This document shows, one piece after another, positions 51,145-59,186 of a stretch of 64,000 bases of DNA. The notes under the pieces are model-generated. The model was not told where the DNA came from. It made no database searches and saw only the letters and a list, made by a program, of their open reading frames with translations. Position numbers and translations under genes: made by a program. Positions within the stretch are counted from its first letter, which is position 1, and the number at the start of each line of letters is the position of its first letter. The stretch lies in the NCBI GenBank assembly GCA_040004035.1, contig JAMPLN010000024.1; one strand, written 5' to 3'. Source of the stretch: Microcoleus vaginatus_C (GTDB lineage: Bacteria; Cyanobacteriota; Cyanobacteriia; Cyanobacteriales; Microcoleaceae).

Positions 51145-52857
51145 ATGTGCTATTGCTTAAACCCAACTTGTCAGAATCCGCACAACCCAGGGGATGCAGA
51201 ATTGTGCCAAAGTTGCGGCTCCAAATTGTTGTTGACTATTGACGCAGAAACGCCATCAGCATCTCGCTACCGAACCATAAAGCCGATCGGGCAAGGAGGC
51301 TTTGGCCGAACATTTCTAGCAGTTGATGAAACCAAACCCCTGATTTTTTCGCAGTGCGTAATCAAGCAATTTTTCCCGCAAAATACCTCAGCCGAAAAAG
51401 CCGCTCAACTATTTCACCAAGAAGCAGCCCAGCTAGAAACCTTGGGAAAACATCCCCAGATTCCAGAATTAATCGCGCATTTTGAACAAGACGGGAGACA
51501 GTATTTAGTACAAGAATTTATAGACGGCAAAAACCTAGCTAGAGAATTAGAACAAAAAGGAGCATTCACCGAAACTCAAATTCGGCAAATCCTCAACGAT
51601 TTATTGCCAGTGCTCCACTTCGTCCACAAATCTAAAGTCATTCACCGCGATATCAAACCAGAAAATATCATTCGCCGCCGGCTATCTCCAGCCCCTTTAC
51701 CCGCCTTAGAAAATTCCTATCAACCCTCTCCTTTCCAAAAAGATATTGTTTTAGTAGACTTTGGTGCAGCTAAGAAAGTAACAGCAACTGGGTTGCCGCA
51801 AACTGGTACAATCATCGGCAGTGCTGCTTATACAGCCCCAGAACAATTGATGGGGAAAGCAGTTTTTGCTAGCGATATCTACAGTTTGGGCGTTACATGC
51901 ATTCACTTGCTGACTGAAATTCCTCCCTTCGATTTGTTCGACAGTACAGAGGATTCTTGGGCTTGGCGAAATTATTTGAAGACTGCTGTTAGCGATGATT
52001 TCGGCCGCATCCTCGACACCATGCTTCAAAGTGCCACCAATCGGCGCTACAGCTCAGCATCAGCAGTCATCCGGCACTTGAACCCCAAACCGGTGTATTT
52101 AGACGCACAGCCGGTGCTAGACGCGCCGGAAACGCCCGCCGAACGGGTGGTTACACCTGCGCCCGGTGTGCCGCTTTTCACTCGCCAACAGCAAGCCGAA
52201 ATTCAGCAAGCTTTGCAAGAGGATCTCGCCCCCTACAATGTTACAATCCAAGTCAGTCAAGCCAAGCAACAGCTCACTATCGTCATCAACAGAACCGAAG
52301 ACAACCCCGTTTACTATCCGCACTTATCTCAAATAATTGCCACCAGACTCACCGATTTGCAGTTAAATAAAGTCGCAGCCGTGAAGCTGTTGGGAAGAGT
52401 CAACAATTCTCGCCGCCCGGAGTGGAAGCAAATATTGCAAATCGATCCCAAGATTCAATTGAGAAACAAACTCGTGCGGCTGCAACACAATCAATTGCTC
52501 AAGAAAATCGCCTCTGTTACTACCCAAGAATTTTGGCTGCCGAAGTTGAAAACTCAGGATTTTTGGATAGATGCGCTAATGTTTGCCTTAGTTTGGTTTA
52601 TCTTTGGCTCTCAAATAGTCATTTTTAATTCTTGGTTTGCCCTAATAGTTACGTCTGGTTTTATGACGGTGAAGCATCAAGTTTCCCAAAACAAAGAATT
52701 TGCCAATAAAAATTTATTTGCAAGTTTAGTAGTGCTGTTTTTAATGACTGGGGGCATGGGTAATTCGAGGATTTTAAATACGGGAATATTTGGCATTCTT
52801 TTGGGTTGCTTAGTTGTGGCTTTGCCCCTGTTTTTTGTTAAGGAAAATTACCACTAA
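51145..52857 (+). CDS. Ser/Thr protein kinase with zinc ribbon and C-terminal membrane helices
   Basis: A 570-residue membrane-linked kinase of the cyanobacterial type. A short N-terminal zinc ribbon (CYCLNPTCQNP...ELCQSCGSKL, four Cys pairs) precedes the kinase domain, with GQGGFGRTF, the ATP lysine in CVIKQFF, HRDIKPENI, LVDFGAAKK and YTAPEQL. The substrate-loop region carries IIGSAAYT. After the kinase (to about 315) comes a domain of about 110 residues starting FTRQQQAEIQQAL and ending near IDPK, then about four hydrophobic segments at the C-terminus (FWIDALMFALVWFIFGSQI, IFNSWFALIVTSGFM, LVVLFLMTGG, GILLGCLVVALPLFF). The next gene tsaB starts 3 bp after its stop. Confidence 0.9.
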   Translation: MCYCLNPTCQNPHNPGDAELCQSCGSKLLLTIDAETPSASRYRTIKPIGQGGFGRTFLAVDETKPLIFSQCVIKQFFPQNTSAEKAAQLFHQEAAQLETLGKHPQIPELIAHFEQDGRQYLVQEFIDGKNLARELEQKGAFTETQIRQILNDLLPVLHFVHKSKVIHRDIKPENIIRRRLSPAPLPALENSYQPSPFQKDIVLVDFGAAKKVTATGLPQTGTIIGSAAYTAPEQLMGKAVFASDIYSLGVTCIHLLTEIPPFDLFDSTEDSWAWRNYLKTAVSDDFGRILDTMLQSATNRRYSSASAVIRHLNPKPVYLDAQPVLDAPETPAERVVTPAPGVPLFTRQQQAEIQQALQEDLAPYNVTIQVSQAKQQLTIVINRTEDNPVYYPHLSQIIATRLTDLQLNKVAAVKLLGRVNNSRRPEWKQILQIDPKIQLRNKLVRLQHNQLLKKIASVTTQEFWLPKLKTQDFWIDALMFALVWFIFGSQIVIFNSWFALIVTSGFMTVKHQVSQNKEFANKNLFASLVVLFLMTGGMGNSRILNTGIFGILLGCLVVALPLFFVKENYH

Positions 52858-52859
52858 TC

Positions 52860-53537
52860 GTGAATAGCAATCCCCAAGACGGAACATCTGTTAAAAAATA
52901 CGGCTTAGCCCTGCACACAGCTAGTCGCGAACTCGGTTTAGCCATCAGCAATTTTGCCGGGGATTCTCGCTGCCAAACTTGGAATTTGGATCGGGATTTA
53001 GCAACTCATTTGCATCAGTATTTAGTCGAGTTTATTCAGCCGCAAACTTGGGCGGATTTGGCTTTTATTGCTGTGGCGAAGGGGCCCGGAGGCTTCACGG
53101 GAACTCGGATGGGTATGGTGACGGCGCGGACTTTGGCTCAACAGTTGGATATTCCGGTTTTTGCGGTTTCAACTCTGGCGGCTGTGGCTTGGGCGGAACC
53201 CCCCCAACCCCCCCTTGCTAAGGGGGGGCTTTTGAGAGAGAATATAGCGCTGCAAATGCCTGCACAGCGGGGACAATTGTTTGGCGCTGTTTATTCAGTT
53301 AACAAAGATTCTGGTTTAACTGAGTTGTTTCCTGAGACGGTGATGACTCCTGAATCTTGGCAAGAAAAGTTGGATAATTGGGGGAATTCTTATCAGTTGA
53401 TTGAAGTTGGTAGCGAGTTGGGATGGTCGGTTTCTAGTGTGTTGGAATTGGCTTATTGGGAGTGGCAAATGGGAAGTCGTCCTGATTGGTCGGATGCTTT
53501 GCCTTTTTACGGTCAACATCCGGTTAAGGGACACTGA
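52860..53537 (+). CDS. tsaB: tRNA threonylcarbamoyladenosine biosynthesis protein TsaB
   Basis: A 225-residue YeaZ/TsaB protein that with TsaD and TsaE makes t6A37 of ANN-decoding tRNAs. The ASKHA fold is visible in LALHTASRELGLAISN, AVAKGPGGFTGTRMGMVTARTLAQQL and FAVSTLAAVAW. Residues PPQPPLAKGGLLREN, encoded across the C7/G7 repeat at 53199-53229, interrupt the normal spacing before IALQMPAQRGQLFGAVY. The frame is kept, so the gene is probably functional with an extra loop. The start is the GTG at 52860, 3 bp after the kinase stop, which suggests coupling. Confidence 0.93.
   Translation: MNSNPQDGTSVKKYGLALHTASRELGLAISNFAGDSRCQTWNLDRDLATHLHQYLVEFIQPQTWADLAFIAVAKGPGGFTGTRMGMVTARTLAQQLDIPVFAVSTLAAVAWAEPPQPPLAKGGLLRENIALQMPAQRGQLFGAVYSVNKDSGLTELFPETVMTPESWQEKLDNWGNSYQLIEVGSELGWSVSSVLELAYWEWQMGSRPDWSDALPFYGQHPVKGH
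53199..53229. repeat. In-frame dispersed repeat inside tsaB
   Basis: Seven Cs, AA, seven Cs, then TTGCTAAGGGGGGGC. It encodes the PPQPPLAKGG stretch. Peptides of this kind (NPPNPPLAKGG) are a known hallmark of such repeats when they sit in cyanobacterial genes. Confidence 0.85.
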
Positions 53538-53573
53538 ATATTGGGAATAGGGAATTGGTAATTGGTAAATTGT

Positions 53574-53837
53574 TTATTTAAGGGCGATACAAACTTCGAG
53601 GCAAAAAGTTAATGTTAGAGGGTCTGGGTTTTCGGTTCGCAATCGATCGATCTCAGCTCGATCGCAGCCGCGAGATTCCATAAAATCAAGCATCCAGTTA
53701 GTTATTGTAGCGAGATCGATGTATTTTGCTCCGAGACAAACAGGGCAAATTTCGGGGCTGAGGGTACCGGTGCCGCCGCATTCGGGGCAATCCCAGTGGG
53801 TTGTTACGGGATCGGGGGTAGTTAGGATGTTGTTCAT
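53574..53837 (-). CDS. Small zinc-finger protein
   Basis: An 87-residue protein with two CxxC motifs around CPECGGTGTLSPEICPVCLGAKYI, the DnaJ-like zinc-binding pattern. The rest is helical (ATITNWMLDFMESRGCDRAEIDRL). The start is moved to the ATG at 53837 (MNNILTTPDPVTTHWDC); an earlier frame extends to 53903 without protein-like sequence. The role is unknown; such fingers often mediate protein contacts. It converges on tsaB. Confidence 0.65.
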   Translation of the reverse strand: MNNILTTPDPVTTHWDCPECGGTGTLSPEICPVCLGAKYIDLATITNWMLDFMESRGCDRAEIDRLRTENPDPLTLTFCLEVCIALK

Positions 53838-53987
53838 GCTGGGAAAAAGTTCGTCAAGCGTAGCTATCCGGCAGAGAATCGCACTACTTGTTAACTCTAG
53901 CAAAAATGCCGATCGCCCTTACTTCTTCCTGCCTTTACACTAAGCGAGCTAGTGAGTAAAATCGACAAAAATACAAAAGGGGTGGTT

Positions 53988-56567
53988 ATGTTCGATCGCA
54001 CTCAATGGTTTTTGGCTGGAATGTCGATCGCGCTTTCGCTTCAGTTAAGTCAGCCAGTTGCAGCAGCCACGCCCGTTGGTAAGGTCGTACAAACAGCACA
54101 AACTAACAGTAGCGACGCTGCTGAAAAAGCAGAAAACGAAGGAGTACAACTCTACCAGCAAGGAACGGCGGAAGCAAAAAGAAGTGCGATCGCCAAGTTG
54201 GAAGAAGCCTTAAAGCTATATCGGCAAGCAGGCGACAATAGAGGGCAAGCACTTAGCCTCCTTGGTCTTGGCAAGGTCTACTCAGAATTGGGAGAAAAAC
54301 AGAAAGCGCTAGAGTATTACAGCCAGTCCCTTCCCCTGTTTCGAGCAGTAGGCGATCGCAGCGGGGAAGCTACCGCCCTCAACAACATCGGCGTAGTCTA
54401 CTCAGCATTGGGAGAAAAACAGAAAGCGCTAGAGTATTACAGTCAGTCGCTTCCCCTGAGTCGGGCAACCGGCGATCGCGGCGGGGAAGCTCGCACTCTC
54501 AACAACATCGGCAATGTCTACTCATATTTGGGAGAAAAACAGAAGGCGCTAGAGTATTACAGCCAGTCGCTTCCCCTGAGACGGGCAACAGGCGATCGCC
54601 GCGGGGAAGCTGGCACCATCAACAACATCGGCTTAGTCTACTCAGATTTGGGAGAAAAACAGAAGGCGCTAGAGTATTACAGCCAGTCGCTTCCCCTGTT
54701 TCGGGCAACAGGTGAGCGCCGCGGGGAAGCTACTACCCTCACCAACATTGGCTTAGTCTACGATGAATTGGGAGAAAAACAGAAGGCGCTAGAGTATTAC
54801 AGCCAGTCGCTTCCCATATTTCGGGCAACAGGCGATCGCGCTGGAGAAGCTGTCACCCTTTTCCACATAGCTTATGTCAAACGCGCTCTAAACAATCTTA
54901 CCGAAGCCCTCAAAGACATCGAAGCCTCTCTCAAAATCATCGAAAACCTCCGCACCAAAATAGCCAGCCCTGAACTCCGCAGCTCATACTTTGCCACAGT
55001 CCAGGACTACTACGAATTCTACATCAATTTGTTAATGCAACTGCATAAAACTAATCCTAAATCCGGTTACGATACAAAAGCCTTAGAAGCCAGCGAACGT
55101 TCGAGAGCCCGCAGCCTCCTCGAACTCCTCCAAGAAAGTAACGCCAACATTCGCGAAGGCATTGACCCCAATTTATTGCAACAAGAAAAGAGCTGGCAAC
55201 AGCAACTCGAAGCCATTGAAAAGCAGCGCATCGAAGCAATCAGCAGCCCCAATCCCAATCAAACTAAAATCACTGAAATCGACAAACAGCGCCTCGCACT
55301 TTTGCAAGAATATCAGCAAATTCAAACAAAGATTCGTACCGCCAGCCCCCGCTACGCAGCCCTCACCCAACCCCAACCTTTAACACTGCCAGAAATTCAG
55401 AAACAGATTCTCGATGAAAACACTATTTTATTGCAGTATTCCCTCGGCAAAGACCGCAGTTATTTGTGGGTGGTGACATCCACCGGACTAACCAGCTATG
55501 AATTACCAAAACAGGTTGACATTGAAACAGCAGCCCGCAATTTCCGAGACGCAATAACTAGCCGAATCCACCGAGATATTCCCCAAAAAGTTGCCCAAGC
55601 AAGTGCCAATCTAAGTCAAGTAATTTTACAGCCCGCAGCAGCCCAATTAGCAAACAAACGATTATTAATTGTTCCCGATGGCGTGCTGCACTATACCCCT
55701 TTTCCGTCTTTAACTCTTCCCCAAACCCGGGGACAAAATACCAATCTTTCCTTAATTGCCCAACATGAAATTATTACCCTGCCTTCCGCCTCAAGTCTCG
55801 CTATTCTCAGGCAAAATTACGGAGATAGAAAACCGCCCAGCCAAACTTTAGCAATTTTAGCCGATCCTGTTTTCAGTCCAGACGATGAAAGAGTCAAAGG
55901 AAAAATCACCCAAGCAACAACAGAAAAATTAGAAGCAAATAACCTCGGTTTAAATCGCTCGCTTCGCGCTTCTAATCGGGAATGGCCGCCAAAACGCCTA
56001 CCATTTACCCGCCAAGAAGCCCAAACAATATTAACTTTATTCCCCTCAGCTTCTAGCCGTCAAATATTTGATTTTAATGCCAGCCGCACTACTGCTACCG
56101 ATGGCAGTTTAGCCAATTATCAAATCGTGCACTTCGCCACCCACGGCCTTGCCAACAGCAAAAATCCCGAACTGTCAGGAATTGTGATGTCGATGGTAGA
56201 TGACAAAGGCAATCTTGTCAATGGCTTTTTGCGCCTCACAGATATTTTCAACTTGAAACTGGCAGCAAATTTAGTGGTTTTAAGTGCTTGTCAATCGGGA
56301 ATGGGACAGAATGTTAAAGGCGAAGGAATGGTGGGATTGACAAGAGGTTTTATGTATGCGGGGGCGCAGCGGGTGGCGGTGAGTTTGTGGAGTGTAGATG
56401 ATGAAGGAACTGCTGTGTTAATGCAAAAGTTTTATCAAAAAATGCTTCAACAAAAGTTAGCGCCGGCGGCAGCTTTGAGGGCGGCGCAGATCGAAATGAT
56501 GCAGCAGGAAAAATGGAAGTCTCCCTATTATTGGGCTGCTTTTACCCTTCAGGGCGAGTGGAAATGA
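53988..56567 (+). CDS. Exported TPR-CHAT protease-like protein
   Basis: An 859-residue protein with a signal peptide (FLAGMSIALSLQLSQPVAAA), a tetratricopeptide array, a coiled linker (about 310-460) and a C-terminal CHAT domain (about 540-855). The caspase-like catalytic pair is His719 in HFATHGLANSK and Cys768 in VVLSACQSGMG, with LWSVDDEGTAVLMQKFY typical of the family. The TPRs are 40-residue units with near-identical DNA (period exactly 120 bp). Such proteins are very common in filamentous cyanobacteria; TPR-CHAT proteins act as peptidases in Craspase-type systems, but there is no CRISPR here. The ATG at 53988 is preferred since AAAGGGGT precedes it by 6 bp; a GTG at 53952 is also in frame. 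Confidence 0.9.
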   Translation: MFDRTQWFLAGMSIALSLQLSQPVAAATPVGKVVQTAQTNSSDAAEKAENEGVQLYQQGTAEAKRSAIAKLEEALKLYRQAGDNRGQALSLLGLGKVYSELGEKQKALEYYSQSLPLFRAVGDRSGEATALNNIGVVYSALGEKQKALEYYSQSLPLSRATGDRGGEARTLNNIGNVYSYLGEKQKALEYYSQSLPLRRATGDRRGEAGTINNIGLVYSDLGEKQKALEYYSQSLPLFRATGERRGEATTLTNIGLVYDELGEKQKALEYYSQSLPIFRATGDRAGEAVTLFHIAYVKRALNNLTEALKDIEASLKIIENLRTKIASPELRSSYFATVQDYYEFYINLLMQLHKTNPKSGYDTKALEASERSRARSLLELLQESNANIREGIDPNLLQQEKSWQQQLEAIEKQRIEAISSPNPNQTKITEIDKQRLALLQEYQQIQTKIRTASPRYAALTQPQPLTLPEIQKQILDENTILLQYSLGKDRSYLWVVTSTGLTSYELPKQVDIETAARNFRDAITSRIHRDIPQKVAQASANLSQVILQPAAAQLANKRLLIVPDGVLHYTPFPSLTLPQTRGQNTNLSLIAQHEIITLPSASSLAILRQNYGDRKPPSQTLAILADPVFSPDDERVKGKITQATTEKLEANNLGLNRSLRASNREWPPKRLPFTRQEAQTILTLFPSASSRQIFDFNASRTTATDGSLANYQIVHFATHGLANSKNPELSGIVMSMVDDKGNLVNGFLRLTDIFNLKLAANLVVLSACQSGMGQNVKGEGMVGLTRGFMYAGAQRVAVSLWSVDDEGTAVLMQKFYQKMLQQKLAPAAALRAAQIEMMQQEKWKSPYYWAAFTLQGEWK
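54262..54848 (+). repeat. 120-bp coding repeats (TPR units)
   Basis: Five near-identical units with a period of exactly 120 bp (repeat boundary at AGAAAGCGCTAGAGTATTAC: 54301, 54421, 54541, 54661, 54781). Each encodes a 40-residue TPR, LGEKQKALEYYSQSLPL being constant. Differences are concentrated in a few positions, indicating recent expansion or gene conversion. Confidence 0.9.
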
Positions 56568-56600
56568 TATAATAGTTAAAGGTTCTCAGAGGTAAACCCC

Positions 56601-56876
56601 ATGAAAATTACTCTCAAGCCGGAGCAGCAAAAATTCATAGAAGCACAAGTTACAAGTGGCAGATATCCTTCGGCGGAGGAGGTAATCGCAGCGGCATTAG
56701 AACTCCTAGCCGACAACAGCGAGCCCAAAGAGAGCAACAGCTATCAAAAATGGGTAGAAGAAACGCGACCAAAAGTATCAACAGGAATAGCTCAACTCGA
56801 TCGCGGTGAAGGGATTGATGGAGAAATAGTCATAGCAAGATTGCAGGAAAAATTTCGGAAAATGCGGGAGAACTAA
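56601..56876 (+). CDS. parD: Antitoxin of ParD type
   Basis: A 91-residue protein. The N-terminal MKITLKPEQQKFIEAQVTSGRYPSAEEVIAAALELL is the ribbon-helix-helix of CopG/ParD antitoxins, which bind their own promoter. The C-terminal half (from about 50) wraps the toxin. It lies just 2 bp before the toxin gene, the normal order for this system. The ribosome site AGAGGTAAACCCC is clear. Confidence 0.9.
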   Translation: MKITLKPEQQKFIEAQVTSGRYPSAEEVIAAALELLADNSEPKESNSYQKWVEETRPKVSTGIAQLDRGEGIDGEIVIARLQEKFRKMREN

Positions 56877-56878
56877 AG

Positions 56879-57181
56879 ATGAGTCGCTACATTGTTTCTC
56901 CAGAAGCGAGTCGCGATTTAGATGAAATTTCTGATTACTTTGCAGCTAGAAATATTGAATCCGGAGAACAGTTCGTCGAGGACTTCAATCGAAAGTGTCG
57001 AAATTTAATTAACTTTCCTAATATGGGTCGTAGTTACGAGGAACTAGCTGCTTCTGTACGGGGGCTTCCTCTCATGGGTTACATTATTCTTTATCGGGCG
57101 ATAGACAGTGGAATTGAAATTATCAGGGTGGTAAGGGGAGAACGGGATTTACCGTCCCTATTTTCTGATGAGGATGAGTGA
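56879..57181 (+). CDS. parE: Toxin of RelE/ParE type
   Basis: A 100-residue toxin of the ParE/RelE superfamily. ASRDLDEISDYFAARNIESGEQF and the late motif RGLPLMGYIILYRAIDSGIEIIRVVRGERDLPSLF are typical. ParE members inhibit DNA gyrase, and RelE-type ones cleave mRNA; this sequence fits the former slightly better. It is cotranscribed with parD and is followed by repeats. Confidence 0.9.
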   Translation: MSRYIVSPEASRDLDEISDYFAARNIESGEQFVEDFNRKCRNLINFPNMGRSYEELAASVRGLPLMGYIILYRAIDSGIEIIRVVRGERDLPSLFSDEDE

Positions 57182-57185
57182 TATC

Positions 57186-57370
57186 ATTGGTGTCAACTTA
57201 ATGTAAAACCTAGTCACAGACGGCTTTTGACCATTAAACTTAGATCCCCCCTTAAAAAGGGGGGGACAAGATTCTTCTCAAAGTCCCCCTTCTTAAGGGG
57301 GATTTAGGGGGATCTAGACTAAGCTAAAAACGAGATTGATCAAGGGTTTGAGTCTTAAGTTGACACCTAT
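57186..57370. mobile_element. MITE-like element with 13-bp terminal inverted repeats
   Basis: GGTGTCAACTTAA (57189-57201) and TTAAGTTGACACC (57355-57367) are perfect inverted repeats 153 bp apart. Extending by three bases (ATT/TAT) gives 16-bp ends with one mismatch. The interior contains the GATCCCCC/GGGGGATC hairpin core (57241-57319). No transposase is encoded, so it would be mobilised in trans. The target duplication is not evident. Confidence 0.7.
57241..57319. repeat. TAGATCCCCCC/GGGGGATCTA hairpin core
   Basis: TAGATCCCCCCTTAAAAAGG to TTAGGGGGATCTAGAC, with AAAGTCCCCCTTC inside. It is the same family as 10861-10984. Symmetry of the ends makes a long stem-loop. Confidence 0.75.
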
Positions 57371-57460
57371 GGGCCGTGCCGTGTCCTCTATATCCTTCCG
57401 ATGCAACCGGAAACGATATGACTAACAGTTAGAGTGTTTGCCAAATGTAAGGTGCGCTTA

Positions 57461-57526
57461 GGAACGGGCAAGATGCCCGTTCCACAAAGAAGGAGTTTTC
57501 TTGTGGGGTGGGCATCTTGCCCGCCC
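57461..57526. repeat. GGGCAAGATGCCC repeat, copy 3
   Basis: GGAACGGGCAAGATGCCCGT is followed by TCCACAAAGAAGGAG and TTTTCTTGTGGGGTGGGC and then ATCTTGCCCGCCC. The palindromes GGGCAAGATGCCC and GGGCATCTTGCCC occur twice. It lies between the toxin gene and the SDR gene, 11 bp before the SDR stop. Confidence 0.7.
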
Positions 57527-57536
57527 ATAAAAGGGT

Positions 57537-58358
57537 TTATCGCCCGCTAGCTAAAGCCTCCCGCAATTTACGGCCCCGCGATTTGTCCCGAAGTTCGGGA
57601 GTCGCCATCCGCAACACAAAATCCAGCAACCAAGGCGCAATTCGGTGACACCAAACTGCTAGATGACTTTGCCATCCTACCAAGATTTCCGGCGCATCTT
57701 TGTGCAATCCCGCGACAAGTGCTAGGGCAACTTTTTCGGGAGTTGTGGGCACTACCCACCGGAATTGCTCCAAGTCTCGCACCATGTCGGTATCTGTTAG
57801 AGATGGCAGCAAAGCTGTGACTCGAACATTGTACTGAGTTAACTCGCTACGCAAAGCTTGGGTGAATCCCAAAATGGCAAATTTGGTAGCAGAATAAGTC
57901 GCCATTGTCGGAGCGGCAATTTTGCCCATTAAGCTGGAAACATTGACGATTGTTCCCTCTTTTTGAGTCGCCATTCGCCGAGCTATCAAGCGGGTAATTG
58001 TGTAGGTTCCGAGCAAATTTAAGGCGATTTCTTCCTCGATTAACGGCAGCGGGGAACGCAAGAAAGATGCTTGGTGCGCGACGCCTGCACAGTTGACTAG
58101 CAGGTGAATCGGGCCGCAATCTCGCCAAGCTTGGGCGATCGCAATATTCACCGCTACTGACTGAGTTAAATCCAAAGCTAACGGCACTACTTCTGTGCCC
58201 AAAACATCGATTTCCTCTGCCAGTTCAATTAATTGCTTGCGGTTGCGCGCCACAATCAACAAGCGTTTGACTCCTTGTCTCGCTAATTCCAGGGCGATCG
58301 ATCGCCCAATTCCGCGCGAAGCTCCTGTAACAAGAGCTGTTTTTCCTTGAAGTTGCAT
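57537..58358 (-). CDS. Short-chain dehydrogenase/reductase
   Basis: A 273-residue NAD(P)-dependent SDR. The cofactor motif TGASRGIGRSIALEL opens the protein, then LLVNCAGVA and the catalytic Ser-Tyr-Lys as VNVSSLMGK and YSATKFAILGF. The C-terminal segment has a more hydrophobic stretch (IAPWLLDFVLRMAT), which hints at membrane association. The reaction is not identifiable; relatives reduce acyl or steroid-like substrates. It is convergent with the ParDE pair. Confidence 0.9.
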   Translation of the reverse strand: MQLQGKTALVTGASRGIGRSIALELARQGVKRLLIVARNRKQLIELAEEIDVLGTEVVPLALDLTQSVAVNIAIAQAWRDCGPIHLLVNCAGVAHQASFLRSPLPLIEEEIALNLLGTYTITRLIARRMATQKEGTIVNVSSLMGKIAAPTMATYSATKFAILGFTQALRSELTQYNVRVTALLPSLTDTDMVRDLEQFRWVVPTTPEKVALALVAGLHKDAPEILVGWQSHLAVWCHRIAPWLLDFVLRMATPELRDKSRGRKLREALASGR

Positions 58359-59186
58359 AGATTAAACCTTTTGGTAGATGCTCACCGCGACACGGAGTTA
58401 TGAGTTGTGAGTTGTGAATTATTAGTTATGAGTTGAATGTTTTGGCGGTAACAACTCATAATTCATAATTTTGGGAAAGGCTATCTTGTTTCGATAGACC
58501 TCATTTACTTGTGGGGTTAACTCAAAACTAAAAACTTTTGAATCGCTAACGTGCGCGTGAGCTGAACTAAACTTTTGGTTTGCCAGAAATCAGTTAATTA
58601 TCTGGTCTTGTAACCTCATGCCAGCAGACAAAGCTGAGATGGGCAAACCTAGTCATAAATCCTGGCCAAGCGGGCTTTATTACCGCTTTTATTCAGTTCG
58701 CGGAGGCGGACTTTGCCTGTGTAGCCGCGAATAAACTGGCCGGAGATTGGTTATCAGCCGGGGCTTTCTTCAGTCGGCGGAGGCGGACTTTGCCTGCGTA
58801 GCCGCGAATTTATTCACCGGGGATATTCACCGCGAATTTGTCATTTACCGGGGTTGGAGAACCCCTCTTTCTTCACTCCGTGGAGGCGGATTTTGCCTGT
58901 GTAGCTGCGAATAAATTGGCCGGGAATATTCGCCGGGATGGGTTATTCGCCAGGGCTTAATTACCCCTCTTTTTTTAGTCCGCAGAGGCAGACGATATCC
59001 TGTGCAACCGCGACTTAAAATCGCCGGGGATTCGTGCGAATTGGCACAGGATAATTGAGCAATGCAGATTATCAATTCCACACCTCCTAGATATGAGAAT
59101 TTCCTATCTACACACACCTTAACAACTTGACAGAGAAGCGGCAACAATTTTTAATAAATCTTCCGCAACACTTCTTTACAATTTTC
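58359..59186. other. Repeat-filled intergenic region
   Basis: 828 bp without a protein gene. GAGTTRT heptamers fill about 58398-58440, and four spaced copies of a GCGGAGGCGGACTTTGCCTG unit fill 58694-59032. A minus-strand frame in the right part (58845-59147) has no protein-like content and is not called. Confidence 0.6.
58694..59032. repeat. Four spaced copies of a GGAGGCGGAC / GTAGCCGCGAAT unit
   Basis: Units start near 58694, 58770, 58872 and 58976. The constant core is GCGGAGGCGGACTTTGCCTG, then TGTAGCCGCGAATAAA and CCGGG. Each holds an inverted GTCCGC/GCGGAC pair. Spacing is 76, 102 and 104 bp. The unit is common in Oscillatoriales genomes in my recollection. Confidence 0.8.

Noticed and set aside
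58694..59032. Possible CRISPR-like spaced repeats
   Set aside because: Copies are diverged, spacing is irregular, intervening segments are themselves related and there are no cas genes.
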